Shown here piece by piece: positions 15,700 to 24,460 of a stretch of 61,359 nucleotides of DNA. The stretch is from Treponema sp. UBA4307 (lineage in GTDB: Bacteria; Spirochaetota; Spirochaetia; Treponematales; Treponemataceae). Where the stretch lies: NCBI GenBank assembly GCA_002394685.1, contig DGUP01000033.1, forward strand, positions 1 through 61,359. Reading direction: 5' to 3'. Position numbers and translations under genes: made by a program. How positions within the stretch are numbered: position 1 is the stretch's first letter; the number at the start of each line of letters is the position of its first letter. The notes below the pieces were generated by a model. The model had not been told where the DNA came from, did not search any database, and saw only the letters and a list, made by a program, of their open reading frames with translations.

Positions 15700-15768
15700 T
15701 TTATTCTCCACTATATTACTTTATCGGAAAAAAAGACTCTGTACTTAAGCCCACCCTGTTTTCTTCAT

Positions 15769-15798
15769 AAAAAAAGGTCCTTCACAAAAGAAGAACCT
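15769..15798 (-). terminator. Terminator of the folD-folE2-miaB operon
   Basis: On the minus strand, AGGTTCTTC (15798-15790) pairs with GAAGGACCT (15783-15775) with one wobble and is followed by a T-run (15774-15769). It lies 8 nt after the miaB stop. Confidence 0.85.
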
Positions 15799-15805
15799 CT
15801 TAAAG

Positions 15806-17194
15806 CTATTCTACCAGCTGACCCCGGAAAGTATTTCCGTTTACACCGGTAATCTTTACATTAACAAAATGTCCGATTAAGCTTTTTCTGGCAACAAAGG
15901 CAACTCTTTCGTTCTGCTCTGTCTTTCCAAGAAGTTCATCCTTATTGTCCCTGCTGATAATGTCAGCCAGAACAGTAACAGTTTTTCCTACTCTCTTTGA
16001 CAGAACTTCCTTTGTAATTTCCAGCTGCATGTCAATAATTTTCTGCAGGCGTTCTTTCTTTACTTCCATAGGGATTTGATCTTCCCACTTTGCTGCAGGA
16101 GTTCCTTCCCGGGGATTATAATAGTACATGAATGCAGACTGATATTTTACTTTCTTCATAAGGGAAACAACTTCTTCAAAATCCTCTTCACTTTCTCCAG
16201 GAAAGCCCAGCATTATATCTGTTGTAAGGGAAACCTCTTCAACCCGGGACTTAAGTTTGTTAACCAGAGTAAGGTATTCTTCCCTTGTATATTTTCTGTT
16301 CATCCGCTTAAGGACTTTTGAAGAGCCGTGCTGAACTGCAATATGAAGGCCCCTGCAGATGTGGCGGTCCCTTGCAATCAAATCAACTAATTCATCAGAG
16401 AAATCATTTGGATTTGAAGATTCAAACCTGATCCACCTAATTGAAGACTTTGTGGCATCAAGATGAGCTGAAATTTTTTCCAGGAGCCCAGGGAAATTAA
16501 GATTATTTTCGCCTTTGTAAGAATTAACGTTCTGCCCCAGAAGGGTAATTTCCTTAACACCTCTCTGGGAAAGAATATCAATTTCATGAAGAATTTCATT
16601 CAGAGGCCGGCTTACTTCCCTTCCCCTTACATAAGGAACAATGCAGTATGTACAGAAATTATTACAGCCGTGCATAATTGGAACGAATGTTGAAAAGGCC
16701 CCTTCTTCATATGAAGTTTCGGCAAAAGAATAAACAGGCGCTTCTTCAATCTTAACAGGCATTTTTTTATCTTCTACAGCGGAAATAATTGTACCGAAAT
16801 TGTTTTTTGCATAAGTTCCCACTACATAATCTACACAAGGCCAGTCTTTCTGAAGGGAAAGCAAAAGTCTTTCAGCCATACAGCCCATTACAACAAGGGT
16901 AAGAGGCTTTGGACCAAACTGACTTGCATAATCTACAGCCAGTTTCATTTCATCACTTTTAACCTTAGCGTCTTTTTCGCACATGCGGACCTTTTTTAAT
17001 CCTGTAAAAAATCCCAGTCTTCCAAAAATTCGGGTTTCTGCGCTGGCACGAACAGAACAGGTATTAATTACAACAAGGTCTGCTACCTGACAGTTATCTG
17101 CTTTAGTCCAGCCACGACTGATAAAAAGCTGCTCTACTGATGCACTTTCTGCAATATTCATCTCACAGCCATAAGTTTCAAAAAAATAAGTCAT
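15806..17194 (-). CDS. miaB: tRNA-2-methylthio-N6-dimethylallyladenosine synthase
   Basis: MiaB is a radical-SAM enzyme that methylthiolates i6A37 in tRNAs reading UNN codons. At 462 residues the protein is of normal length. The N-terminal UPF0004 domain carries the auxiliary cluster cysteines (C10 in YGCEMN, C46 in NTCSVR, and GCMAER). The radical-SAM CxxxCxxC is CNNFCTYC, followed by PYVRGREVSRP. A TRAM domain ends the protein (about 395-460). NTCSVRxxAE is MiaB-like rather than RimO or MtaB. Its start overlaps folE2 by 4 bp (ATGA), so the two are translationally coupled. Confidence 0.95.
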   Translation of the reverse strand: MTYFFETYGCEMNIAESASVEQLFISRGWTKADNCQVADLVVINTCSVRASAETRIFGRLGFFTGLKKVRMCEKDAKVKSDEMKLAVDYASQFGPKPLTLVVMGCMAERLLLSLQKDWPCVDYVVGTYAKNNFGTIISAVEDKKMPVKIEEAPVYSFAETSYEEGAFSTFVPIMHGCNNFCTYCIVPYVRGREVSRPLNEILHEIDILSQRGVKEITLLGQNVNSYKGENNLNFPGLLEKISAHLDATKSSIRWIRFESSNPNDFSDELVDLIARDRHICRGLHIAVQHGSSKVLKRMNRKYTREEYLTLVNKLKSRVEEVSLTTDIMLGFPGESEEDFEEVVSLMKKVKYQSAFMYYYNPREGTPAAKWEDQIPMEVKKERLQKIIDMQLEITKEVLSKRVGKTVTVLADIISRDNKDELLGKTEQNERVAFVARKSLIGHFVNVKITGVNGNTFRGQLVE

Positions 17195-17994
17195 TTGTTC
17201 TCCAAATCCTGGTTATATGAAGTAAAGGCATAGGCATTATGATTATGAATGCTTTCTTCAGTTTCAGCCTCTACTGTAAAATATCTAAACGGTTTATCAA
17301 CATTGAACTTTTTTAATCCAAGATAAACTTCCCTTACCACGTCTTCAACAAAGCGGGGATTATCGTAAGCGTGTTCCGTAACATACTTTTCATCCTGTCT
17401 TTTCAAAACAGTATAAAGTGGAGTTGAAGCACAGTCTTCTATAAGTTTAATCACGTCTTCAATCCAGAAAAAATCAGAATAAAGAAGTTTTACTTTTACG
17501 CTGCCCCTCTGATTGTGTGCTCCATAATCACTGATTGCCTTGGAACAGGGACATAAAGTTGCAACAGGAACAGTAATTGTAACATAAAACTTTTTTTCAG
17601 TCCTGCTTACTTCTCCTTCATAGGAACAGGTATATTCCATAATTCCTTCACTTTCAGTCACAGGGGAAAGTTTTGAAATAAAATAAGGAAACTGAATTGA
17701 ACCGTAAGCTTTTTCCGCATCCAGTACGCTTCTTATTTCCTCCAGCATCTCAAGGAAGTGAAGCATTGTAATATCCTTATGATATTTATGGAAAACCTGA
17801 ATAAATCTGGACATGTGGGTTCCCTTAAAATTATGGGGAAGATTTACAAAGAGATTTACAAGAGCATTTGTATTCTGACTTTTATTTTTTTTATCCAGAA
17901 CAGTTACAGGATATTTGACATTTTTTACTCCAACTTTTTCCAGAGGTACTTCTCTTGTATCAGGACTATTCTGTACGTCAATCATTTCATTCAC
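17191..17994 (-). CDS. folE2: GTP cyclohydrolase IB
   Basis: FolE2 converts GTP to 7,8-dihydroneopterin triphosphate, the entry to folate and, in many bacteria, to queuosine. It is the metal-flexible alternative to zinc-dependent FolE. The 267 residues match the family length, and the core motif CPCSKAISDYGAHNQRG holds the metal-binding cysteine. The N-terminal VGVKNVKYPV strand is also typical. It lies between folD (19-nt gap) and miaB (4-bp overlap), fitting one-carbon metabolism plus tRNA modification. No riboswitch or Zur-type operator is visible, since it is internal to the operon. Confidence 0.95.
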   Translation of the reverse strand: MNEMIDVQNSPDTREVPLEKVGVKNVKYPVTVLDKKNKSQNTNALVNLFVNLPHNFKGTHMSRFIQVFHKYHKDITMLHFLEMLEEIRSVLDAEKAYGSIQFPYFISKLSPVTESEGIMEYTCSYEGEVSRTEKKFYVTITVPVATLCPCSKAISDYGAHNQRGSVKVKLLYSDFFWIEDVIKLIEDCASTPLYTVLKRQDEKYVTEHAYDNPRFVEDVVREVYLGLKKFNVDKPFRYFTVEAETEESIHNHNAYAFTSYNQDLENK

Positions 17995-18013
17995 CAGATT
18001 ATTTATTCCTTCT

Positions 18014-18898
18014 TCATACTGAAAGGCCGTTTTGTCTTTCTGCAGCTTCCAGTGTATTGTAAATGAGCATGGCTATTGTCATAGGACCAACTCCTTTTGG
18101 CACCGGAGTAATATATGAAGCCACTTCCTTAACGTTTTCAAAATCTACGTCACCAACCAGGCGGAAACCTGATTTTTTTGTAGAATCCGGAATTCTGTTT
18201 ACGCCTACATCAATAACTACAGCCCCTTCCTTTACCATGTCTGCTGTAAGGGTACCAGGATGACCGGAAGCTACAATTACAATGTCTGCCTGTTTTGTGA
18301 TTTCAGGAAGATTTTTTGTGCCGGTATGACACATTGTAACTGTTGAATTGTATTCTTTTCTTGAGAGAAGAATTGATACTGGTTTTCCTACAATATTGCT
18401 TCTGCCGATTACAACTGTCCTGCTGCCGTCAGTTTTAATGTTCATCTGTTTAAGCAGCACGCAGATTCCGTGAGGAGTACATGGCAGGAAGGATTTTTCT
18501 CCAAGAAGAAGCTTTCCTGCATTTACAGGATGAAAGCCGTCAACATCTTTTTCAGGAGAAATTGCATTAATTACCTTCTGCTCATTTATGTGCTCTGGCA
18601 GGGGAAGCTGAACTAAAATTCCGTGAACCGACTTGTCAGCATTAAGGTCACTGATTATGGACAAAAGTTTTTCTTCGCTGGTATCTTCCGGAAGAATCAG
18701 GCTTCTGTCTTCCATTCCCGCTGCTGCAAGGGCATTTCTTTTACCAGTCACATAGGAAACGCTGGCAGGATTTTCTCCTACAAGAATTACGGCCAGACAG
18801 GGAGTTATTCCTTTTTCCTTAAGAAGTGCAACTTTTCTGGCAACATCAGCCTTAACATCCTCTGCAATCTGTTTTCCATCGATTATGACAGCGCTCAT
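18014..18898 (-). CDS. folD: Methylenetetrahydrofolate dehydrogenase/cyclohydrolase
   Basis: FolD is bifunctional: it oxidises 5,10-methylene-THF with NADP and hydrolyses methenyl-THF to 10-formyl-THF in the cytoplasm. The 294 residues have the catalytic-lysine region SVSYVTGKRNA, the folate motif GILVQLPLPEH, the Rossmann motif VVIGRSNIVGKPV, and the C-terminal VPKGVGPMTIAMLIYNT. The last is usually VPGGVGPMT; the Lys for Gly is unusual but outside the catalytic core. Strong AAGGAAGG precedes the ATG. It is first in the folD-folE2-miaB operon and divergent from the outer-membrane gene. Confidence 0.96.
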   Translation of the reverse strand: MSAVIIDGKQIAEDVKADVARKVALLKEKGITPCLAVILVGENPASVSYVTGKRNALAAAGMEDRSLILPEDTSEEKLLSIISDLNADKSVHGILVQLPLPEHINEQKVINAISPEKDVDGFHPVNAGKLLLGEKSFLPCTPHGICVLLKQMNIKTDGSRTVVIGRSNIVGKPVSILLSRKEYNSTVTMCHTGTKNLPEITKQADIVIVASGHPGTLTADMVKEGAVVIDVGVNRIPDSTKKSGFRLVGDVDFENVKEVASYITPVPKGVGPMTIAMLIYNTLEAAERQNGLSV

Positions 18899-19161
18899 TT
18901 GTAACCTTCCTTACCATACGGAGTTTTATAAGTGTTCTAAAATACTGCGGAATTGCAGGCAAATGTCTGCAAAACGGGGCGGGTTATACGGTATGAAATC
19001 ATTTCTTATGTTGAATTTCAGGCCTAAAAACAGTAGTATCTTAGAAAATCTAAAGTTGAAATGGTTTCAAAAGCAATGGATTTCTGAAACCTGCTCAATT
19101 ATATAAAAAATGTGCATTAATATCCACAGAATAGTAAAATTAATGTACTAGCGAGGAATTT
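18899..19161. promoter_or_regulatory. Divergent spacer between folD and the outer-membrane gene
   Basis: 263 nt without a convincing gene. A 7-bp inverted repeat, GGTTTCA (19063-19069) and TGAAACC (19085-19091), with a 15-nt centre lies upstream of an AT-rich tract that probably holds the plus-strand promoter. An open frame crossing 18885-19106 has no ribosome site and no recognisable composition, so I do not call it. Confidence 0.35.
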
Positions 19162-19812
19162 ATGAAACGCCTTTTAACAGCCGTGTGTTTTTCACTTATG
19201 TGCTTAACTCCTGTTCTTGCTCAAGATTCTGAAACAGATCAGATTGAATACCTTCAGTCAGAAGAAACTGAAGAACCAGTATTTGAAAAGAGAAACTTTT
19301 TTAAAACAAAGGCCGGAGATCAAATTATCAGAATCTCCCTGGACGGAACAATACCTCTGAATTTTCCAAGTATTACTACCCTCTTTACCGAAGACAAAAA
19401 ACTTGCAGGTGGCGGCTCAGGTTATATCGGCTACCATTATTTCATAACAGACCAGCTGGCAGTTGGCGGAAACCTGGGATTTGGTTTTAATGCCACAATC
19501 GGTGAACATATGTTCCACTACGCACCTCTCATTGCAACTGTTACCTATCAGCCAAGTTACAAAAGATTTGAATTTCCACTTTCAATGGGAATCGGACTGG
19601 CATGGGAAGCATACAATGGTTATACCTATTTCCCTGGTCTGATTATAAAACCTTCAGCCGGAGTTCACTTCAGGGCTCTGGAAAGCTGGTCCTTCGGAGT
19701 TGACCTGTCATATATGCTCATGCCTCAGTTTGCAAAGCTTTACGGTACAGGAAGTAGCAATTTTGCAGGTCAATGGCTGGAATTTGATATTACAGCACGT
19801 TATTACTTCTAA
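19162..19812 (+). CDS. Small outer-membrane beta-barrel protein
   Basis: The 216-residue exported protein has a signal peptide cleaved after LAQ (about residue 21) and then alternating amphipathic strands rich in aromatic residues, such as GGGSGYIGYHYFITDQLAVGG, KRFEFPLSMGIGLAW and WSFGVDLSYMLM. It ends in ITARYYF, a terminal aromatic typical of BAM-inserted barrels. Size and layout suggest eight strands, similar to OmpW/OmpA-type barrels. GAGG precedes the ATG. It is followed 15 nt later by an Asp-box lipoprotein and may be co-transcribed with it. Specific function is not recognisable. Confidence 0.75.
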   Translation: MKRLLTAVCFSLMCLTPVLAQDSETDQIEYLQSEETEEPVFEKRNFFKTKAGDQIIRISLDGTIPLNFPSITTLFTEDKKLAGGGSGYIGYHYFITDQLAVGGNLGFGFNATIGEHMFHYAPLIATVTYQPSYKRFEFPLSMGIGLAWEAYNGYTYFPGLIIKPSAGVHFRALESWSFGVDLSYMLMPQFAKLYGTGSSNFAGQWLEFDITARYYF

Positions 19813-19827
19813 CACAAAGGTATATAT

Positions 19828-21162
19828 ATGAAAAAAAGCATTTTTATTCTTCCATTAGCATTTTCTGCAGCACTCAGCCTTACTTCATGTCACGATAATA
19901 TTTTTGAAATGATTTCTCAGGAAGTTCCTCTTGAAACCTACCAGATTGACGGAAACATCTCTGCAATGACTGCAGGAGGAGATTCTTCTCAGGAATATCT
20001 TTTTGTAACAAACGGAAAACTTTACAGAAGAGACATTACTGCTGCATCCGGCAGTGACATTACATCAACAGACAATTCCAGCAGCTGGAACAAAAACTGG
20101 GAACGTATTTTTGATCCTTCTACAGATTCCCTTACAGATGCTTCAGGAAATTCTTATCAGCCTGATAAAGTTATCTATGTAGCAGCAGATACTTCTTACC
20201 TTTACATGATGACAACAACATGGACACCAAGTTTAACCAGTTACAATGTTGAAGGAGACCGCAGACTCTGGGTAAGTTCAGACTGGGGAGATTCATTTCA
20301 GGAACTGGATTTATCTTCAATGTATAATTCAGCCTTTGCAGGTTTAATAGATAAATATACTTCTTCATATTATAATCAGAAGCCATCCGTACTTGCCCTG
20401 GACTTGATTTTCGCAAACAATACAGATCATAACAATGCAGACCAGAGAAGAGCCTACATCCGCATGAATTACCACTATGACTCAAATACAAAATCTGATA
20501 GCAATGCTGGTTACTACCCGGGTCAGGTTTATCGCTTAAACGGTACTTCAACTCCATCAGCAGTCAGCACAAACGGAGCAGTTACATCAAGCAATACCTA
20601 CATTAACTCCACAGCTGTTAGCTGCTGTTACTACAATGGAGCAGATTACTTCTCACCATATTATGCATTTACAGCAAATGATGATTACATCTATTTCAGC
20701 AAGAATAATAAATACATTTACTATGCTGACGGATGGGACGATACAAATAAATGCTTTACTAACGGCGGTACAGAAGTTACAACAAGCTACTGCTCAAGTA
20801 CACCGGGCATTTCTATTATTTACGCCCTTGGGGTATGTAATGATTATCTTATTGCAGGAACTGTTTCCGGTGCCTTCCAGGTTGCACTTTCAACAGCATC
20901 TGTTCCTGCAAGTTCAACTACATCTTCCAAAGTAAACCTTACATCAATCTTTACTTCAACTTTCCAGGTAAATCCGATTTTTGTATACAATTCATCCCTG
21001 TCAATTTACAACACTGATATATGGGCTGCTGCAAAAATCCGCGGATCAATTTCTTCTTCAACCCACGGCGTATTTGACGAAGTAGGCCTTTACGCTTACT
21101 ATCCGGGCCGTTCTACCTGGAATGCAGACGGTACTGCAGACGAAACATCTGAAGGAAACTGA
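19828..21162 (+). CDS. Asp-box lipoprotein, probable beta-propeller
   Basis: This 444-residue lipoprotein has lipobox LTSC (cysteine about residue 21). The mature part is rich in Ser, Thr, Tyr and Asn, with many short strands and turns. The stretch WVSSDWGDSF fits the Asp-box/BNR consensus SxDxGxxF found in sialidase-like and other beta-propellers; repeated YLYM-, YIYF- and LIAGT-type blade strands support the fold. No sialidase catalytic residues (arginine triad or FRIP) are visible, so I infer a binding or structural propeller. The last 41 nt overlap the open frame of the following RarA gene, whose true start is probably the TTG after this stop. Confidence 0.65.
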   Translation: MKKSIFILPLAFSAALSLTSCHDNIFEMISQEVPLETYQIDGNISAMTAGGDSSQEYLFVTNGKLYRRDITAASGSDITSTDNSSSWNKNWERIFDPSTDSLTDASGNSYQPDKVIYVAADTSYLYMMTTTWTPSLTSYNVEGDRRLWVSSDWGDSFQELDLSSMYNSAFAGLIDKYTSSYYNQKPSVLALDLIFANNTDHNNADQRRAYIRMNYHYDSNTKSDSNAGYYPGQVYRLNGTSTPSAVSTNGAVTSSNTYINSTAVSCCYYNGADYFSPYYAFTANDDYIYFSKNNKYIYYADGWDDTNKCFTNGGTEVTTSYCSSTPGISIIYALGVCNDYLIAGTVSGAFQVALSTASVPASSTTSSKVNLTSIFTSTFQVNPIFVYNSSLSIYNTDIWAAAKIRGSISSSTHGVFDEVGLYAYYPGRSTWNADGTADETSEGN

Positions 21163-21163
21163 T

Positions 21164-23608
21164 TTGGCTGATTTATTTGAATCATCCATATCGAAAGAAA
21201 ATGAACCTCTTGCTGCCCGAATGCGCCCAAGAAATCTGGACGAATATATCGGGCAGGATCACATAGTTGGAAAAGGACGTCTCCTGCGCAGAGCCATTCA
21301 GGCCGATCAGCTGACGTCCGTTATTTTTTATGGTCCCCCGGGAACAGGTAAAACTACCCTTGCAAGAGTAATTGCAAATTCCACAAATTCAAATTTCATT
21401 ACACTAAATGCCGTTCTTACAGGAGTTGCTGATATCAGACAGGCAATTTCACAGGCAGAAGATCAAAGAAAGCTCTATCAGAGAAAAACAATCCTTTTTG
21501 TAGATGAAGTTCACCGCTGGAATAAAAGTCAGCAGGATGCCCTTCTCCCCTGGGTAGAGAACGGAACTATTATTTTAATCGGGGCAACTACTGAAAATCC
21601 TTTCTTTGAAGTGAACAAAGCTCTTGTAAGCAGAAGTCGTGTTTTTCAGTTAAAACAGCTTACCGGTAAAGACTTAATGCAGGTGGCAAACCAGGCCCTT
21701 ACAGATGTAGAAAGAGGATACGGCCACTGGAAAGTTGAGTTTGAAGAAGGGGCCCTTGAGCATCTGGTAGAAACTGCAAATGGAGATGCCCGTTCACTTT
21801 TGAATGCCCTGCAGCTGGCAGTAGAAACCACACCTCCAGTCTGGCAGCCTTACTACGCCCAACCTCAGCCGGAATGGGGCAGCACAATCTACATTACAAA
21901 AGAAGCCGCAGAAGAATCAATTCAAAAAAAAGTTGTTCTTTACGACAAAGACGGAGACTATCATTACGACATAATATCAGCCTTCATAAAAAGTCTTAGG
22001 GGAAGAGATCCTGATGCGGCCTGTTACTGGCTTGCAAGAATGGTGAAGGCCGGTGAAGATCCCCACTTTATTTTCCGCAGAATGCTAATTTCCGCCTGCG
22101 AAGATACGGGTCTGGCTGACCCAATGGCAATTTCAGTTGTAGAAAGTTGTGCTCAGGCCTTTGACCGGGTTGGTCTTCCTGAAGGCAGATACTTTTTAAC
22201 TCATGCGGCCCTTTATCTTTCTACAGCGCCTAAATCCAATTCATCCATGGCATTTTTTGACGCACTCAGTTCCGTTGAAAAAGAAGATGCTGATGTTCCA
22301 AATCATTTAAGGGACGCAAGCAGAGATGCAGAAGGATTTGGTCACGGAAAAGGCTACCTTTATCCACATGCCTACAGAGATCACTGGGTTGCCCAGCAGT
22401 ACCTTCCGGATCAACTGGTAGGAAAGATTTTCTACAATCCAAGCCGCCAGGGATACGAAGATAAAATTCGTGAGGAAGTTCTTTCCAGAAGAGAACTGCA
22501 GATTGCAGCAATTCTTAACAAGGAAGAAGGCAGTTCTATTCCAGATGATTTTGAAATGATGAAAGCCAGCGGCCACTTTGCAGGTTTTGAAAAAATGGAA
22601 GAAAACCTTACCTTTACTCAAAAGGATGCCCGCAAGGAAGAAGCCCTGGACCTGGCAGAAAAACATTACCGCTCAAGGCTTGATTCCAATAAAGCGGAAA
22701 TTCTTATGCATATAAGGGACAATCTGCTTTCAATAGCTGATCTTAAACGCCATCACAGAAGCCTTATCTGGAATGCAGACGACGGACTGCTTTTGTTTGA
22801 AGTGACCCGCCGTACCCCGGAAGGACTTACGATGGGAGCCTGCCGTTACAGTAAGGGAATTGAACTTCTGAATCAGTATGCAGTTAATCTTGAAGATATA
22901 GACAAACCTCTTCTATCACCAGTTCAAGGGGAAGAAATCTTCAGTATTGAAAATTTCAGAAATACCCTTCTTTCCTTTGGAAATGTTCTTCTGGACAGAA
23001 TCTTTTTTAAGGACGCATTTGCAAAAAAAGAAGATATGATTCAGTTGAGCAGGAGCCTTAAATCTGCATTTACCAGAATTGAAAAAACTTCAAAGGATAT
23101 TGCATTCAGTGAAAACGAAGAACTGAATAAAAATAAGGAAGCAATTTTTGCTGAAGGCGCCAGTGGAGTTTTCAGTCAGAGAATTCCTAAAAAAGGCAGC
23201 CGCTTAAAAAATCTTATTGAAGAGCAAATTTTTAACTTTAAAATCCCGGATGATTTCTGGAAAGAGAATCTTACAAAAATGGAAGCTGCTGAAAATGATT
23301 TTTATGAAGACAGCAGCAATTCTCTGTTTACCTGGGACGAAGAAGATTTTAAAAAGACTTTTTCAAATGAAGGATTTACAGTTCTTGCGAGAACAGAGAT
23401 TCTTACTGAAAAAAGAAGAATTACAAATCAGGACCTGGAAAAATGGTTCTCAGAAGAATCTGCTTATGGTAAAAAAATGATTGCAGCTTTAGGTCAGGAG
23501 AATCTTAATAAAATAAAAGCTTTTCTCTGTGAGGAATGTCCTAAAAGATTGTTTCAATGGAAAAGCCTTTACCTTTTTGCCCAGATTACCCTTCCCCATG
23601 AGCAATAA
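21164..23608 (+). CDS. rarA: RarA/MgsA AAA+ ATPase fused to a degenerate methyltransferase-like domain
   Basis: RarA-type ATPases act at stalled replication forks with SSB. Residues about 1-420 are a complete RarA: RPRNLDEYIGQDHIVG, Walker A GPPGTGKTT, Walker B FVDEVHRWN, sensor 1 GATTENPFFEV, and the C-terminal tetramerisation helices. Normal RarA ends near 440; here about 390 residues follow. That tail contains LIWNADDGLLLFEVTRRTPEG, which looks like a worn SAM-methyltransferase motif I region, resembling the RarA/unknown-domain fusions described in cyanobacteria. An ATG at 21122 would overlap the previous gene; I prefer TTG at 21164, because GAAGGAA (21151-21157) sits seven bases upstream. 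Confidence 0.88.
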   Translation: MADLFESSISKENEPLAARMRPRNLDEYIGQDHIVGKGRLLRRAIQADQLTSVIFYGPPGTGKTTLARVIANSTNSNFITLNAVLTGVADIRQAISQAEDQRKLYQRKTILFVDEVHRWNKSQQDALLPWVENGTIILIGATTENPFFEVNKALVSRSRVFQLKQLTGKDLMQVANQALTDVERGYGHWKVEFEEGALEHLVETANGDARSLLNALQLAVETTPPVWQPYYAQPQPEWGSTIYITKEAAEESIQKKVVLYDKDGDYHYDIISAFIKSLRGRDPDAACYWLARMVKAGEDPHFIFRRMLISACEDTGLADPMAISVVESCAQAFDRVGLPEGRYFLTHAALYLSTAPKSNSSMAFFDALSSVEKEDADVPNHLRDASRDAEGFGHGKGYLYPHAYRDHWVAQQYLPDQLVGKIFYNPSRQGYEDKIREEVLSRRELQIAAILNKEEGSSIPDDFEMMKASGHFAGFEKMEENLTFTQKDARKEEALDLAEKHYRSRLDSNKAEILMHIRDNLLSIADLKRHHRSLIWNADDGLLLFEVTRRTPEGLTMGACRYSKGIELLNQYAVNLEDIDKPLLSPVQGEEIFSIENFRNTLLSFGNVLLDRIFFKDAFAKKEDMIQLSRSLKSAFTRIEKTSKDIAFSENEELNKNKEAIFAEGASGVFSQRIPKKGSRLKNLIEEQIFNFKIPDDFWKENLTKMEAAENDFYEDSSNSLFTWDEEDFKKTFSNEGFTVLARTEILTEKRRITNQDLEKWFSEESAYGKKMIAALGQENLNKIKAFLCEECPKRLFQWKSLYLFAQITLPHEQ

Positions 23609-23690
23609 ATTAAACTTATACTGTTAATTTTTATGAATTCAGTGTAAAATATAAAAATCTAAATTGAAAATTAATTAATAGGAGTAAAAT

Positions 23691-24323
23691 ATGAATTTTA
23701 TTTTCTTAGGCCCACCAGGAGCAGGAAAGGGAACTCTTGCAGCACAGGTCGCAGAGGAATATGGTATTCCACAGATTTCAACAGGAGACATTTTCCGCGA
23801 AAACATCAAGAATCAGACTGAACTTGGAAAAAAAGTTAAGGCAATTATGGATGCCGGCGGACTTGTAAGCGATGATGTTGTTCTTGAAATTGTTGAAGAC
23901 AGACTTAAGAAAGACGACTGCAAAAATGGATTTATTCTGGACGGATTCCCACGTACAATTCCACAGGCAGAAGCTTTTGAAAAACTGGGAATTGATGTTA
24001 AGGTTGTAAACTTTGAAGTTGATGATGAACTGATTATTGCCCGCCTTTCAAACCGTCGTGTTTGTAAGGAATGTAAGGCAAACTACAACGTTAAGTTCCT
24101 TCCTCCAAAGGTTGAAGGCAAATGTGACAAGTGTGGTGGAGAACTGTTCACTCGTGAAGATGACAAGCTGGAATCTATCACACATCGTCTTGAAGTTTAC
24201 AGAAAGGAAACAGAACCTCTTATTTCTTTCTACCGCAACCTGAATAAAATGACAGACATTGATTCTGCCAGAGATTCAAGTCTTGTACTTGTTGATTTCA
24301 AGAAACTTTTCCCAAAGAATTAA
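23691..24323 (+). CDS. adk: Adenylate kinase, zinc-binding lid type
   Basis: Adk interconverts ATP, AMP and ADP in the cytoplasm. At 210 residues it is of normal length. Walker A is GPPGAGKGT (7-15), the AMP site is STGDIFR, and the DGFPRT motif is at 84-89. The lid domain carries four cysteines (C125, C128, C145, C148) in CKEC and CDKC, which coordinate structural zinc in Gram-positive and many other bacteria. GGAG precedes the ATG at good spacing. The gene is bounded downstream by a terminator, so it is probably its own unit after rarA. Confidence 0.97.
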   Translation: MNFIFLGPPGAGKGTLAAQVAEEYGIPQISTGDIFRENIKNQTELGKKVKAIMDAGGLVSDDVVLEIVEDRLKKDDCKNGFILDGFPRTIPQAEAFEKLGIDVKVVNFEVDDELIIARLSNRRVCKECKANYNVKFLPPKVEGKCDKCGGELFTREDDKLESITHRLEVYRKETEPLISFYRNLNKMTDIDSARDSSLVLVDFKKLFPKN

Positions 24324-24352
24324 TCTGAAAATCAGCAGTTTTTAATTAACCG

Positions 24353-24393
24353 GCGTTTCGTCACTGCATATGCATACGAAGCGCTATTTTTTT
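24353..24393 (+). terminator. Terminator after adk
   Basis: GCGTTTCGT (24353-24361) pairs with ACGAAGCGC (24376-24384) with one wobble; the loop contains the palindrome GCATATGC. A T-rich run follows to 24393. Confidence 0.75.
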
Positions 24394-24412
24394 AATCCTT
24401 GAGAAAGACAAA

Positions 24413-24438
24413 GCGTATAAGAATTGAATTTTATACGC
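24413..24438 (+). promoter_or_regulatory. 8-bp inverted repeat upstream of carD
   Basis: GCGTATAA (24413-24420) and TTATACGC (24431-24438) are a perfect inverted repeat with a 10-bp centre, 22 bp before the carD ATG. There is no T-run, so it is more likely an operator or promoter-embedded element than a terminator. The carD gene has no Shine-Dalgarno sequence. Confidence 0.35.
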
Positions 24439-24460
24439 ATTTATGCTAGAGTAAATTAAT

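Noticed and set aside
18885..19106. 73-codon open frame upstream of the outer-membrane gene
   Set aside because: It overlaps the folD start antisense, has no ribosome site, and occupies the expected divergent promoter region.
19120..19128. DnaA-box-like ATATCCACA as a sign of a replication origin
   Set aside because: One near-match only, with no cluster of boxes, no dnaA/dnaN and no clear strand switch of an origin type.
21122..21163. ATG start for rarA inside the lipoprotein gene
   Set aside because: It lacks a ribosome site, overlaps the lipoprotein end, and the added residues do not belong to the RarA fold; TTG at 21164 has GAAGGAA at the right distance.
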